DNA of 59,833 bases from JBGPBY01 sp041481485. Lineage in GTDB: Bacteria > Acidobacteriota > Terriglobia > 20CM-2-55-15. Shown one piece after another: positions 41,631-51,084 of this stretch (within the stretch, counting starts at the first letter, position 1; every line of letters begins with the position of its first letter). The notes below the pieces were generated by a model. That model had not been told where the DNA came from. It saw only the letters and a list, made by a program, of their open reading frames with translations, and made no database searches. Made by a program: the position numbers and the translations under genes. The DNA lies in the NCBI GenBank assembly GCA_041481485.1, contig JBGPBY010000001.1, forward strand, positions 1-59,833. The letters run 5' to 3'.

Positions 41631-42067
41631 TGCTGCGGTTGGTTCTCAACCCCCGGCGACGCCAGACTGTTCAGATAGCTCTGCAATATGAACATCGCCG
41701 CGATCTTGTCGACATGTTTCCGGCGTTCGCGCCAGTTAAGACCCATTTCCTCAAGGTGTTCCTCAGCGGCAACGCTCGTCAGCCGCTCATCCCAGTAGAC
41801 AACGGGTAAACGGAGCTCCTTTTCCAGTTGTTGACCAAATTTCATGACTTTGGCGCCCTGACGGCTGGGCTTACCGTCCATGTGCAGGGGATTCCCGATG
41901 ATAATCCGGTGGACATCATATTCTTCAACCAAAGTGCGGAGGTATCGTATGGCAGCGGTGTTGTCGGATCGGTGAAGAGTCGCCTTACCCTGGGCGGTAA
42001 GAAGCAGAGAATCACTGATGGCAATCCCTATTGTCTTATCGCCAACGTCTAATCCCATCACTCGCAT
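41627..42067 (-). CDS. ruvX: YqgF/RuvX family protein (putative Holliday junction resolvase)
   Basis: 146 residues of the RNase H-like YqgF family: VMGLDVGDKTIGIAISD with the first Asp, and YWDERLTSVAAEEHL with DER. The E. coli homologue is implicated in 16S rRNA 5' maturation as well as junction resolution. The adjacent mltG is a common neighbour of yqgF in bacteria. Confidence 0.93.
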   Translation of the reverse strand: MRVMGLDVGDKTIGIAISDSLLLTAQGKATLHRSDNTAAIRYLRTLVEEYDVHRIIIGNPLHMDGKPSRQGAKVMKFGQQLEKELRLPVVYWDERLTSVAAEEHLEEMGLNWRERRKHVDKIAAMFILQSYLNSLASPGVENQPQQ

Positions 42068-42101
42068 GTTTTTCCATGATACAACGCCGGTTCCGGCGCG
42101 C

Positions 42102-42107
42102 TATAAT
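42102..42107 (+). promoter_or_regulatory. -10 box for the S41 protease gene
   Basis: A perfect TATAAT 26 bp before the TTG start; no clear -35 at the expected spacing. Confidence 0.35.
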
Positions 42108-42132
42108 CAGGACACCGACTTTGGAGGTCAAT

Positions 42133-43371
42133 TTGAACCCTAAGGGCAAGTACGCAATACTGCTCCTTTCTTCCATATTAGTAACTTATGCCATCGTTGG
42201 CGGAAAGCTCCTGCATCAGGTGAGCGCGCAGGATGGCATGTATCGTCAGCTATCATTATTTAACGAAGTTCTTCATAAGGTTCAGGACGATTACGTTGAC
42301 GCGCCATCCACTCCGAATGCCATAACCGGCGCAATCCGCGGTCTCATCGAAACTGTCGATCCCGAAGGTGGTTATCTGAGCGCCAAGGACGTTGCCTTCT
42401 ACAAAAGCTTCGATCCCCTGAAGACTCCGGGAATTGGCGTGATTCTTGGCAGGACCCGTCTCGGATATCCGGTCATACTTTCCGTCCTGCCCGACGGCCC
42501 TGGGCAAAAAGCGGGACTGATGGCAGGGGACATGATTGAGGCCATCGATGGTCTCCCGACCCGCGAAATGAATCTTGTTCAAGTCGATGGTTTTCTGGCA
42601 AATCCGCCCGATAAACCAGCAACACTTACCGTAATTCGCCGCAACACCGCCAAACCGGAATCCGTGATGATCACACGCGGAATTGTGAATGCGCCGCCGG
42701 TGAACGGTAAGATGCTTGAAAACAATATCGCTTACGTTCATGTGCCGATTCTGACCCAAGGTAAGGCAGCTGAGGCTCGGAAGGATATCGACAATCTTTT
42801 AAAGAGTGGCGCAACGAGCATTATTCTGGATCTCAGAGCCAGTGCAGGCGGAGATGAAGCCGAGGGAATTGCGCTTGCAAATCTCTTTCTGGACTCCGGT
42901 ACGATAGGCTACGCACAGGGTCAAAAATCTGAAAAACGCACTTTGACGGTCGATCCCCAGGCCGCTTTAACGAAGGCGCCCCTGGCTGTTCTTGTGAACG
43001 AATGGACTTCGGGTCCGGCAGAACTGATCGCAGGAGCCATTCGGGACAGCAAACGCGGTCAGGTCGTTGGCAAAACGACCTTCGGCAATGGTTCCGTGCA
43101 AAAGCTGATTCCAATGGACGACGGATCCGCATTGCTGATTGCGGTTGCTCGCTACTACACACCTTCCGGCAAGGTCATTGAAGAAACCGGAATTGACCCG
43201 CAGGTTGCCGTCGAAGCACAGGAAGAAGAGAAGCTCAATTTAAGTTCCGATCAGGAAATCGAGATTCCGGTCGCTCCGAAGAAAAACACTCCTGCATCGG
43301 ACGAGGATCGCCAGCTGAAGAAGGCGATTGAGATTCTCAAAGATCCTCAGGCGGCACGAAAACCAGCTTAA
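42133..43371 (+). CDS. S41-family C-terminal processing protease
   Basis: 412 residues starting at TTG, supported by GGAGG at 42123-42127. An N-terminal membrane anchor (YAILLLSSILVTYAIVG) is followed by a helical domain, a PDZ domain (VILSVLPDGPGQKAGLMAGDMIEAIDG) and the protease core with ILDLRASAGG, the Ser of EWTSGPAELIAGAIRD and the Lys of GKTTFGNGSVQ. It probably trims periplasmic proteins near their C-termini. The usual LRxNPGG is replaced by LRASAGG. An acidic/Lys tail of about 50 residues follows. Confidence 0.85.
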   Translation: MNPKGKYAILLLSSILVTYAIVGGKLLHQVSAQDGMYRQLSLFNEVLHKVQDDYVDAPSTPNAITGAIRGLIETVDPEGGYLSAKDVAFYKSFDPLKTPGIGVILGRTRLGYPVILSVLPDGPGQKAGLMAGDMIEAIDGLPTREMNLVQVDGFLANPPDKPATLTVIRRNTAKPESVMITRGIVNAPPVNGKMLENNIAYVHVPILTQGKAAEARKDIDNLLKSGATSIILDLRASAGGDEAEGIALANLFLDSGTIGYAQGQKSEKRTLTVDPQAALTKAPLAVLVNEWTSGPAELIAGAIRDSKRGQVVGKTTFGNGSVQKLIPMDDGSALLIAVARYYTPSGKVIEETGIDPQVAVEAQEEEKLNLSSDQEIEIPVAPKKNTPASDEDRQLKKAIEILKDPQAARKPA

Positions 43372-43379
43372 GTTCGCGG

Positions 43380-45242
43380 GTGCTTGTTCAGTTCAGCGGC
43401 GTTTACAAATCGTATGGCGCCCAGTCCATCATTCAGAACGCGACCTTCCAGATTAATCCCGGCGAAAAGATAGGTCTCATCGGATCCAATGGATCGGGAA
43501 AAACGACCCTTCTTAGAATTCTAGGGAAGCAGCTTGAGCCGGATGGCGGAGTTGTACATCGCAGAAATGGCCTCAGGACAGGCACCCTCGAACAGATTCC
43601 CGATTTTCACGACGCCACAACGGTGTTGGAAGAAGCCCTTCGATCGTTTGAAGCGCTGACAAAGGTCGAACAGGAACTGCAGCATCTGGAACATGAGATG
43701 GCCAATCACTCTCATCCAGAATTTCTCGACCGCTATGCCACACTGCAGCATGAATTCGAACATCAGGGCGGATACCGCTTTCGTTCACTGACTGAGACTG
43801 CACTTCTCGGCGTCGGGTTCACTCGCGATAAGCTGAATCAGGATACCCGCTCTCTTTCCGGCGGCGAGAAAAACCGTCTCGCATTGGCGAAACTCCTGCT
43901 TTCGGAGGCAGAACTTCTGCTGCTGGACGAACCGACCAATCACCTCGATATCCGATCGATCGAATGGCTTGAAAAATTTCTCAACGATACACCGAAGACC
44001 GTTGTGGTTGTGTCGCACGACCGAATCTTTCTGGACCGTGTTGTCCGGCGGATTTTGGAAATTGACCGGACACGAGTCAGCGACTATCCGGGAAACTACT
44101 CTGCATATGCGCGCGAGCGCGAACAGCGTATGGCCCGCCAGCAGAAGGAATGGGCGCTTCAGCAACAATGGATCGCCGACCAGGAAGACTATATTCGACG
44201 AAACCTTGCGGGACAAAAAACCAAGCAGGCTCAATCCAGACGAAAACTTCTCGCTCGTGTGCAGCGGATCGAAAAGCCGGCGACCGATTCAGACCGCGTG
44301 AAATTCCGATTCAAGACCATAGAACGCGGCAGCCGGCATGTGCTTCGAACGGAAGATCTCGCAATTGGATACGACAAACCTCTGCTCGAAAACCTCCAAT
44401 TTCGAGTGGAGCGCGGCGAACGTTGGGCAATTCTCGGCGCCAACGGTTCAGGAAAGACAACGTTGTTGCGAACCCTCACGGGTGAAATTCCTCCAATTTC
44501 GGGACTCATGGAAAGCAGCGACGGCCTCGAGGCCGGTTATTACGATCAGCAGCTGTCTGGTCTGAGTCCCAGTGCCACAGTCATGGAGGAAATGCGCAGC
44601 CTCGACATCGCACCTACCGACGAAGAACTGCGGAGCTGGCTCGCCATGTTCTTGTTCAGCGGCGATGATGTTTTCAAATCGGTTTCAGACCTGAGCGGAG
44701 GCGAAAAGTCGAGATTGGCTCTGGCAAAGATCATCTATCAGAGTCCTCCGCTGCTTGCCCTGGACGAACCAACGAATCATCTCGATATCGCGTCACGCGA
44801 AGCGCTCGAAGCGGCATTGGTAGATTTTCCCGGAACCATTCTATTCGTGACGCACGATCGCTATTTGACCCAAAAAATCGCGTCGCACCTGCTGTATATC
44901 GAAGGCCGGCGGGGATACACATTCGACCAGCTGTCCGCGTTCGAGGAATGGTTGGCTGAGCGCCCGAGGAGTTCTCAGGATTCACTTGCAGTCAGGACGG
45001 CAGCTGAACGAAACACCGGGCTGAGCAAGAATCGCCTCGACAAGCTCAAAAATGACGCCGCAAGAATAGAAAAAGCAATTGCCCAGCTGGAGAGCGAACT
45101 GAAAACGCTCGAACAGGAATTTGAAAGTCCGCCGCCCGGCATGGACTGGCAACTTTCGCAGCGCCGGCACACGGAAATACATGAGAAGCTGGAAGAACAC
45201 TACGGAGAACTGGCGGATCGTTGGAAGGAATTGGAACCCTAG
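43380..45242 (+). CDS. ABC-F family ATP-binding protein
   Basis: 620 residues with two ABC domains and no membrane span. Walker A GSNGSGKTT and GANGSGKTT, signatures LSGGEKNRLALAKLLL and LSGGEKSRLALAKIIY, and two DEPTNHLDI boxes. A helical linker (about 240-300) joins them, and a coiled-coil tail of about 80 residues follows. ABC-F proteins act on ribosomes; the C-terminal coiled coil resembles Uup-like members. GTG start 8 bp after the protease stop, with no SD. Confidence 0.9.
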   Translation: MLVQFSGVYKSYGAQSIIQNATFQINPGEKIGLIGSNGSGKTTLLRILGKQLEPDGGVVHRRNGLRTGTLEQIPDFHDATTVLEEALRSFEALTKVEQELQHLEHEMANHSHPEFLDRYATLQHEFEHQGGYRFRSLTETALLGVGFTRDKLNQDTRSLSGGEKNRLALAKLLLSEAELLLLDEPTNHLDIRSIEWLEKFLNDTPKTVVVVSHDRIFLDRVVRRILEIDRTRVSDYPGNYSAYAREREQRMARQQKEWALQQQWIADQEDYIRRNLAGQKTKQAQSRRKLLARVQRIEKPATDSDRVKFRFKTIERGSRHVLRTEDLAIGYDKPLLENLQFRVERGERWAILGANGSGKTTLLRTLTGEIPPISGLMESSDGLEAGYYDQQLSGLSPSATVMEEMRSLDIAPTDEELRSWLAMFLFSGDDVFKSVSDLSGGEKSRLALAKIIYQSPPLLALDEPTNHLDIASREALEAALVDFPGTILFVTHDRYLTQKIASHLLYIEGRRGYTFDQLSAFEEWLAERPRSSQDSLAVRTAAERNTGLSKNRLDKLKNDAARIEKAIAQLESELKTLEQEFESPPPGMDWQLSQRRHTEIHEKLEEHYGELADRWKELEP

Positions 45243-45262
45243 TTGACAGCGGACCGCATGGG

Positions 45263-45490
45263 CGGTCGCGTTTTCAGCCGCGTTAGCGGCGGCAGGTCCC
45301 TTAGCCACCGGCGTCAGCCCGTGGAATATCAATCCACGAAGAACAAAGTGCCGTAAGGCACGACAGATCCAGTAATTCTCTTGATCTGTCGCCGCTATGC
45401 GGCTCATTTGATTTTTGAACTTGAATTTCCACCGGATGACGCCGGTGGCTAAGGGACTTGTCGCCGCTGCCGCGGCTGAAAACGCGACCG
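45263..45490. repeat. family B palindrome-rich repeat, copy 3 (diverged), with perfect 20-bp terminal inverted repeats
   Basis: The ends 45263-45282 and 45471-45490 are perfect inverted copies of CGGTCGCGTTTTCAGCCGCG. Inside are the family B hairpins GCCACCGGCGTCAGCCCGTGG and CCACCGGATGACGCCGGTGGC, and the AAAGTGCCGTAAGGCACGACAGATC segment also found in copies 1 and 2, but the central arm is truncated (CTGTCGCCGCTATGCGGCTC). It separates the ABC-F gene from the DUF1552 gene. Confidence 0.8.
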
Positions 45491-45560
45491 GCCGTTCGTC
45501 ACTGGGTCAGGCAAAATCTGGTGGAAATCACGAATTCAAAGTATATTGGAACGCAAATCC

Positions 45561-46883
45561 ATGTTTATCACGAGAAAGCACATTTCCAGACGGACTTTTT
45601 TGCGCGGTACTGGTGTGGCCGTCGCACTGCCATTCCTTGAATCCATGGTCCCGGCCCAGACGCCGCTGGCCAAGTCGGCTGCGGCAGGAAAAACGCGCTT
45701 TACCTGCATCTATGTCCCGCATGGAGCGACCATGTACAAATGGACTCCTGCGACTGAAGGGACCAACTTCGAGATTACTGAAAGCTTGAGCCCGCTGGAG
45801 AAGTATCGCAATCATCTGAACGTCGTGACCAATTTGTTTCACCAGAGTGGGAAGGGCACTGACGCCGGAAGCGAGCATGCGCGTTCTGCAGCAATTTACC
45901 TGACCGGATGTGCTCCCCAGAGAGGGAGCGTAAAGGTCGGTACCAGTGTGGATCAAATTGCAGCGGCGCATATCGGCCAATCCACGCCGCTCCCTTCAAT
46001 GGAGCTTGGTATCGAAGACGCCAACCTGAACTGCGGAGCCAGTTACGGATGCGCTTACTTCAACACGATTTCCTGGCGAACGCCGACGGCCCCCTTGCCA
46101 ATGGAAAACAGCCCACAAGTTGTTTTCGAAAAGCTCTTCGGAGATGGCGGCACGACCACACAGCGTCTCACTCGCAAGCAACAGGATCAGAGTATTCTCG
46201 ATTCAATTCGCCAGCAAACTGCCGGCCTTCAAAAGGGACTGCCGGCCGGCGATCGTCTGCGTCTTGACGGATATCTGGAGGATATTCGAGAGATTGAGCG
46301 TCGTATCAAAACAGTGGTGGATCGTGAAAACAAGGGTTCCACACAAAACATTCCAGATGCACCTGTAGGTACTCCAGAGACCTTTGAAGAACATTTGAAA
46401 CTGATGTTCGACCTTCTCGCCCTGGCATACCAAAGCGAAATGACCCGAGTTTCCTCAGTCATGTTTGCAAAGGACTTGAGTCCCTCAAGTTTCCCCGCGA
46501 GCGGCAATCGCAGCGCTTTTCACGGAGCCTCACATCATGCCAACGTCAAAGCGAACATGGATAGTTTTGCGCTGATCAATAAATACCATGTGCAGATGTT
46601 GGCGTACTTTGCTCAAAAACTCGCGGCACTGCCCGACGGGGATGGAAACCTGCTGGATCATTCATTGATTCTATATGGCAGCAGCATGAGCAATGGAAAT
46701 GAGCATAATCATGACCCGCTTCCCATCCTGTTGCTCGGAGGCGCTTCCGGACAGCTTCGAGGCAATCGGCACATCGTGACGCCCGCGCATACACCCATGT
46801 CCAACCTGCTTTTAAGTCTGCTGGACAAACTCGGAATCCCTCAGGATTCCTTCGGCGACAGCACAGCAAAACTGGAAATTTGA
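45561..46883 (+). CDS. DUF1552 Tat-exported protein
   Basis: 440 residues from the ATG before FITRKHISRRTFLRGTG. The RRTFLRG twin-arginine motif and following hydrophobic stretch mark Tat export. The body matches the DUF1552 pattern (IYVPHGATMYKW, YLTGCAPQ, LYGSSMSNGNEHNHDPLPILLLGG). DUF1552 proteins usually occur next to a DUF1592/DUF1588/DUF1587 cytochrome-like partner; none is adjacent here. Function unknown, with a sulfatase-like or alkaline-phosphatase-like fold assumed by others. Confidence 0.85.
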   Translation: MFITRKHISRRTFLRGTGVAVALPFLESMVPAQTPLAKSAAAGKTRFTCIYVPHGATMYKWTPATEGTNFEITESLSPLEKYRNHLNVVTNLFHQSGKGTDAGSEHARSAAIYLTGCAPQRGSVKVGTSVDQIAAAHIGQSTPLPSMELGIEDANLNCGASYGCAYFNTISWRTPTAPLPMENSPQVVFEKLFGDGGTTTQRLTRKQQDQSILDSIRQQTAGLQKGLPAGDRLRLDGYLEDIREIERRIKTVVDRENKGSTQNIPDAPVGTPETFEEHLKLMFDLLALAYQSEMTRVSSVMFAKDLSPSSFPASGNRSAFHGASHHANVKANMDSFALINKYHVQMLAYFAQKLAALPDGDGNLLDHSLILYGSSMSNGNEHNHDPLPILLLGGASGQLRGNRHIVTPAHTPMSNLLLSLLDKLGIPQDSFGDSTAKLEI

Positions 46884-46978
46884 CTCCAATTTTGGAGCGC
46901 ATTTGAGGCCGAGTCCGCGGAGTGAATCTCCGAGGTGCCGGACTCGGCCATCAGACAACATTGGGTCGATGGCCGGAA

Positions 46979-47572
46979 CTAAATAGCGATGACGATGTCC
47001 GGGAAGCGAACCTGAGTCGAGAACCAGTTCCAGGCGACGCCACTGGATTCCTCCAAAAACCCGAAGGTTTCCTGCGCCGGTGGAACATTCTGAAAAATGA
47101 GAGCCACGCGAACCTGTCCGTTTAGAACCTTTACTCCTGCATTGACGACCGTTCCAGGGCCCGCGTTTCCAACCAAGTTGAAAGTAGACTGGCCGAACAC
47201 CTGTACGGCAAATTCCATAATGTACGTACCAAAGGAAGTGATTCCATATCCGCTCGCCTGGAAATGCATTTGAACGGCAGGTTTTCGCGTTTGGTTCCGC
47301 TTGTCGAAACTGGCAAACGGAGAAGGAGTGTCGACTTGAACGATCGTCGGCGCAATCAGGGTCAGGTTTGTTCGGCCGAGGCCCTTGGTTTTCGTGCAAG
47401 TCAGGGTTTCAATGGGCAGGAACGGAAAAACGAACCTATTTACTGATGCCCCGACCAGCTTGTTGATGTCATTTGCAGATAATTCCGACTTAAATTTGCT
47501 GACATCGATGGTGTGCTTATCGGCAGGCTCAAGTTCACGAACTTTCGCTGCGTTCGAAGTTGGTTTTTTCAT
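46979..47572 (-). CDS. hypothetical protein (197 aa)
   Basis: Not recognised. There is no signal peptide or membrane segment; the middle and end (about 60-197) are rich in beta-prone residues with Gly, Val, Phe and Asn, e.g. GTYIMEFAVQVFGQSTF. The start MKKPTSNAAKVRELEPADKH is charged and looks disordered. A GAGAGGATCC stretch upstream could be its ribosome site. It stands alone, convergent with DUF1552 and divergent from uvrA. Confidence 0.6.
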   Translation of the reverse strand: MKKPTSNAAKVRELEPADKHTIDVSKFKSELSANDINKLVGASVNRFVFPFLPIETLTCTKTKGLGRTNLTLIAPTIVQVDTPSPFASFDKRNQTRKPAVQMHFQASGYGITSFGTYIMEFAVQVFGQSTFNLVGNAGPGTVVNAGVKVLNGQVRVALIFQNVPPAQETFGFLEESSGVAWNWFSTQVRFPDIVIAI

Positions 47573-47717
47573 GAGAGGATCCGCCTTTCAAAAAAGTGAA
47601 GTCCACAAATTCACAGTGAGTGCAAAACAGGCAATATCCCGCCGAATCAGTCTAACTCTCATCAATCCGCGTGCGATAGTCTGAAACCCCTCGTCTCTGG
47701 TTATAATGTAGAGTTCC

Positions 47718-50489
47718 ATGTCACATGGCATCCAATTCATAACTGTTCGGGGCGCGCGTCAGCACAACCTGAAAGATGTCAACGTTGAGATTCCGCGCAA
47801 CAAGCTGACGGTCATTACCGGTTTGAGCGGGTCCGGCAAGTCCAGTCTTGCCTTCGATACGATTTATGCCGAAGGCCAGCGCCGCTACGTCGAATCGCTG
47901 TCTGCTTACGCCAGACAGTTTCTGGATCGCCTGGAGCCTCCGGACGTGGACTCCATAGAGGGCTTGTCGCCGGCAATCTCCATTGAACAGAAAACCGCAT
48001 CCCGCAGCCCGCGATCGACAGTCGGTACGGTCACTGAAATTTACGATTATCTGCGTTTGTTGTTCTCGTCAGTCGGTGTCCCTCACTGCCCGGAATGCGG
48101 TAAGGCGATTTCAAAACAAACCCCGGATCAGATAGTTCGTCACGTAAAGTCGCTGCCCGAAAGTGAACGCGTGATGGTGCTTGCTCCTATCGTTCGTGGC
48201 CGGAAGGGAGAATTTAAAAAGCAACTTCAGGACCTGGCAAAAAGCGGCTATGTTCGCGCCAGAATTGATGGCGTCCTGCACAATCTGGATGAACCGATCA
48301 ATCTCGATAAGAAGCGAAATCACACGATTGAAGTGGTTGTCGACCGATTGCTCATCAAGAAGGATATCGACCGGCGTCTTGAAGCTTCAGTGGAACAGGC
48401 AACAAAGCTGGCTCAGGGGGTAGTGCTCATCGCTGTCGTCGATGGAGAGGAACGGCTGTATTCCGAACGAATGGCCTGTGTGGACTGCGGAATCAGTATT
48501 CCATCCATTGAACCGCGTGTCTTTTCCTTTAACAGCGTCTATGGCGCCTGCCCGACGTGCAGTGGGTTAGGAGTCAAATTTGATTTCGATCCATCCCGCA
48601 TTGTGATCGATCGTGCGAAACCATTGCTGCAGGGTGGACTCGCAGTTACCAATACCTGGCTGGACGATGAATTGGAAGCACATATCCGGAAGATCACATC
48701 CGCCCTCGACGCCGAACCAGGAATGGCGTTCGAACAATATCCTGCAAAGATTCAACATGCATTGCTATACGGCGTGCGAGAGAAAGGAAAACGGGTCGAA
48801 GGAATTATGGATTTTCTCGCATCCAGAAATGATCCCGATAGCCCGATCGCCGAAGATCTTGCCGCATTCATGGTGACGCGGCCATGCGGATCCTGCGGCG
48901 GCTCGCGCCTGAAACCGGAGAGCCTCGCCATTCGGGTGGCAAATCGAACGATTGCGGAAGTGGCCCGATGGCCGATTACGGAAGCCCTGACGTTTTTCAA
49001 TGGCCTGGAACTGGGAGCCCGGGAGAATCTTATCGCCGGAAGAATCATCCAGGAAATTCGCGATCGGCTGGAATTTCTGGACAACGTTGGCTTGAGTTAT
49101 CTCAGCCTCGAACGTTCCGCAAATACGTTGTCCGGAGGCGAGAGCCAGCGTATCCGGCTCGCCACGCAAATTGGCTCGCGCTTACGGGGCGTTCTCTACG
49201 TGTTGGACGAACCGTCTATTGGACTTCATCACAAAGACAATGCGCGTTTGCTGGCCACGCTGGAGGAACTCCGCGATCTTGGAAATACCGTCATTGTCGT
49301 CGAACACGATGAAGAAACGATACGCCGAGCCGATTATGTTATCGATCTCGGCCCCGGCGCGGGAACTCAGGGGGGCCGGCTGGTGGCATCGGGAAGCCCG
49401 GCAATGATTTCTGAGAATTCCGAAAGTCTGACCGGACACTATCTCTCGCACCGGATGAAGATTCCCATTCCGGCCAAACGCCGTTCGATGAATCACAAGG
49501 CGGTAACAATCCGTGGCGCTACAGAACACAACCTGCAGAATATTGACGTCTCGTTTCCAATTGGATTGATGACGGTGGTTACGGGAGTTTCAGGTTCGGG
49601 GAAATCCACACTCGTTAACGAGATTCTCTATAAGGCCCTCGCCCGAAAAATCTACCGGTCGATTGACGATCCGGGTGCACACAAGGGAATTGACGGATTG
49701 GATCTGATCGACAAAGTCATCGAAATCGATCAATCTCCGATTGGCCGCACGCCACGATCGAATCCGGCGACCTACACGGGAGTTTTCACGCCGATTCGCG
49801 AACTATACGCAATGCTCCCGGAATCCCGGGCACGAGGTTACAAAGCTGGCCGATTCAGTTTCAACGTGAAGGGCGGCCGCTGTGAAGCGTGCCAGGGCGA
49901 TGGACTGCGGAAAATTGAAATGAGTTTTCTGCCAAACGTCTATGTCACCTGCGAAGTTTGCCGCGGCCGGCGGTACAACAGTGAAACACTGTCGATCGAA
50001 TATAAAGGCCATTCGATCAGTGCCCTGCTGAATTCCACCGTCGCGGATGCATTGCCAATACTTGAAAACATTCCGCAGGTTCAGGCAAAGCTGCAGACAT
50101 TGGTAGATGTCGGCCTCGGCTACATCGGGCTGGGTCAATCGTCGACCACTCTTTCCGGCGGTGAAGCCCAGCGAATCAAACTTGCGAAGGAACTGAGCAA
50201 ACGGGCTACCGGAAAGACTCTCTACATCCTCGACGAACCGACTACGGGCCTTCACTTTGACGACGTGCAAAAACTGCTGCACGTTCTCAACCGATTGACA
50301 GACCTCGGCAACACGGTGATTATTATTGAACATCATCTGGATGTAATTAAAACTGCCGACTGGGTGATCGATCTGGGCCCTGGGGGCGGAGCTCAGGGAG
50401 GGACCGTGATGGCGGCAGGTACACCGGAACAGGTCGCAGACGTATTGAAATCTTACACGGGGCAGGCTCTGGCGCAAGTTTTGAAATGA
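47718..50489 (+). CDS. uvrA: excinuclease ABC subunit A
   Basis: 923 residues with two ABC domains, Walker A GLSGSGKSSLAF and GVSGSGKSTLVNE, signatures NTLSGGESQRIRLA and TTLSGGEAQRIKLA, and zinc modules CVDCGISIPSIEPR..CPTC and CEACQGDG..CEVC. UvrA finds bulky DNA lesions with UvrB and starts excision repair. mfd is also in the window (23667). A TATAAT sits at 47702-47707. Confidence 0.97.
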   Translation: MSHGIQFITVRGARQHNLKDVNVEIPRNKLTVITGLSGSGKSSLAFDTIYAEGQRRYVESLSAYARQFLDRLEPPDVDSIEGLSPAISIEQKTASRSPRSTVGTVTEIYDYLRLLFSSVGVPHCPECGKAISKQTPDQIVRHVKSLPESERVMVLAPIVRGRKGEFKKQLQDLAKSGYVRARIDGVLHNLDEPINLDKKRNHTIEVVVDRLLIKKDIDRRLEASVEQATKLAQGVVLIAVVDGEERLYSERMACVDCGISIPSIEPRVFSFNSVYGACPTCSGLGVKFDFDPSRIVIDRAKPLLQGGLAVTNTWLDDELEAHIRKITSALDAEPGMAFEQYPAKIQHALLYGVREKGKRVEGIMDFLASRNDPDSPIAEDLAAFMVTRPCGSCGGSRLKPESLAIRVANRTIAEVARWPITEALTFFNGLELGARENLIAGRIIQEIRDRLEFLDNVGLSYLSLERSANTLSGGESQRIRLATQIGSRLRGVLYVLDEPSIGLHHKDNARLLATLEELRDLGNTVIVVEHDEETIRRADYVIDLGPGAGTQGGRLVASGSPAMISENSESLTGHYLSHRMKIPIPAKRRSMNHKAVTIRGATEHNLQNIDVSFPIGLMTVVTGVSGSGKSTLVNEILYKALARKIYRSIDDPGAHKGIDGLDLIDKVIEIDQSPIGRTPRSNPATYTGVFTPIRELYAMLPESRARGYKAGRFSFNVKGGRCEACQGDGLRKIEMSFLPNVYVTCEVCRGRRYNSETLSIEYKGHSISALLNSTVADALPILENIPQVQAKLQTLVDVGLGYIGLGQSSTTLSGGEAQRIKLAKELSKRATGKTLYILDEPTTGLHFDDVQKLLHVLNRLTDLGNTVIIIEHHLDVIKTADWVIDLGPGGGAQGGTVMAAGTPEQVADVLKSYTGQALAQVLK

Positions 50490-51082
50490 AAAGCCACATT
50501 GGTTTGATTGCAACCCTTGCGTCGGAAAGTGCGCTCGTGAAATCCGCATTCTTTGAGCAAAACGCTGAAAGGATCGCGGAAGCGGCCGGCGTCATTGCCA
50601 CGGCATTCCGCAGTGGACGCAAAGTGCTGATATTCGGAAATGGAGGCAGCGCCGCCGATGCCCAGCACATTGCCTCCGAGTTTGTTGGCCGCTTTGTCCC
50701 GAATCGGCGGGCCCTCCCGGCAATATCACTCGCGGCAGATATATCTGCAATGACTGCCCTTGCAAATGACTATGGGTATGAATTCGTGTTCTCTCGCCAG
50801 ATTGAAGCGCTTGGTATTTCCGGGGATGTCGCCATTGGAATTTCAACAAGCGGAAATTCTGCCAATGTCCTCCATGCGCTGGATACCGCGCGAAAAACGG
50901 GCTTACGCACCATAGGCTTCACGGGTGCGGGAGGCGGCAAGATGACAGGACAAGCGGAGATTCTTTTTTGCGTCCCAAGCAAGGTGACACCGAGAATTCA
51001 GGAGACTCATCTCACCCTGGCGCACATCTTGTGTGAGATCGTGGATCGCGAGCTATTTCCCGAAGCCTGGACGAACCAATAA
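50486..51082 (+). CDS. gmhA: phosphoheptose isomerase
   Basis: 198 residues of the SIS fold: LIFGNGGSAADAQHIASEFVGRF, then ISTSGNSANVLHAL and ETHLTLAHILCEIVD. It isomerises sedoheptulose 7-phosphate to heptose 7-phosphate, the first step to ADP-heptose; rfaE2 for the later step is at 27182. Its ATG overlaps the uvrA stop (ATGA), an unusual coupling of repair and envelope genes. Confidence 0.93.
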   Translation: MKSHIGLIATLASESALVKSAFFEQNAERIAEAAGVIATAFRSGRKVLIFGNGGSAADAQHIASEFVGRFVPNRRALPAISLAADISAMTALANDYGYEFVFSRQIEALGISGDVAIGISTSGNSANVLHALDTARKTGLRTIGFTGAGGGKMTGQAEILFCVPSKVTPRIQETHLTLAHILCEIVDRELFPEAWTNQ

Positions 51083-51084
51083 TT

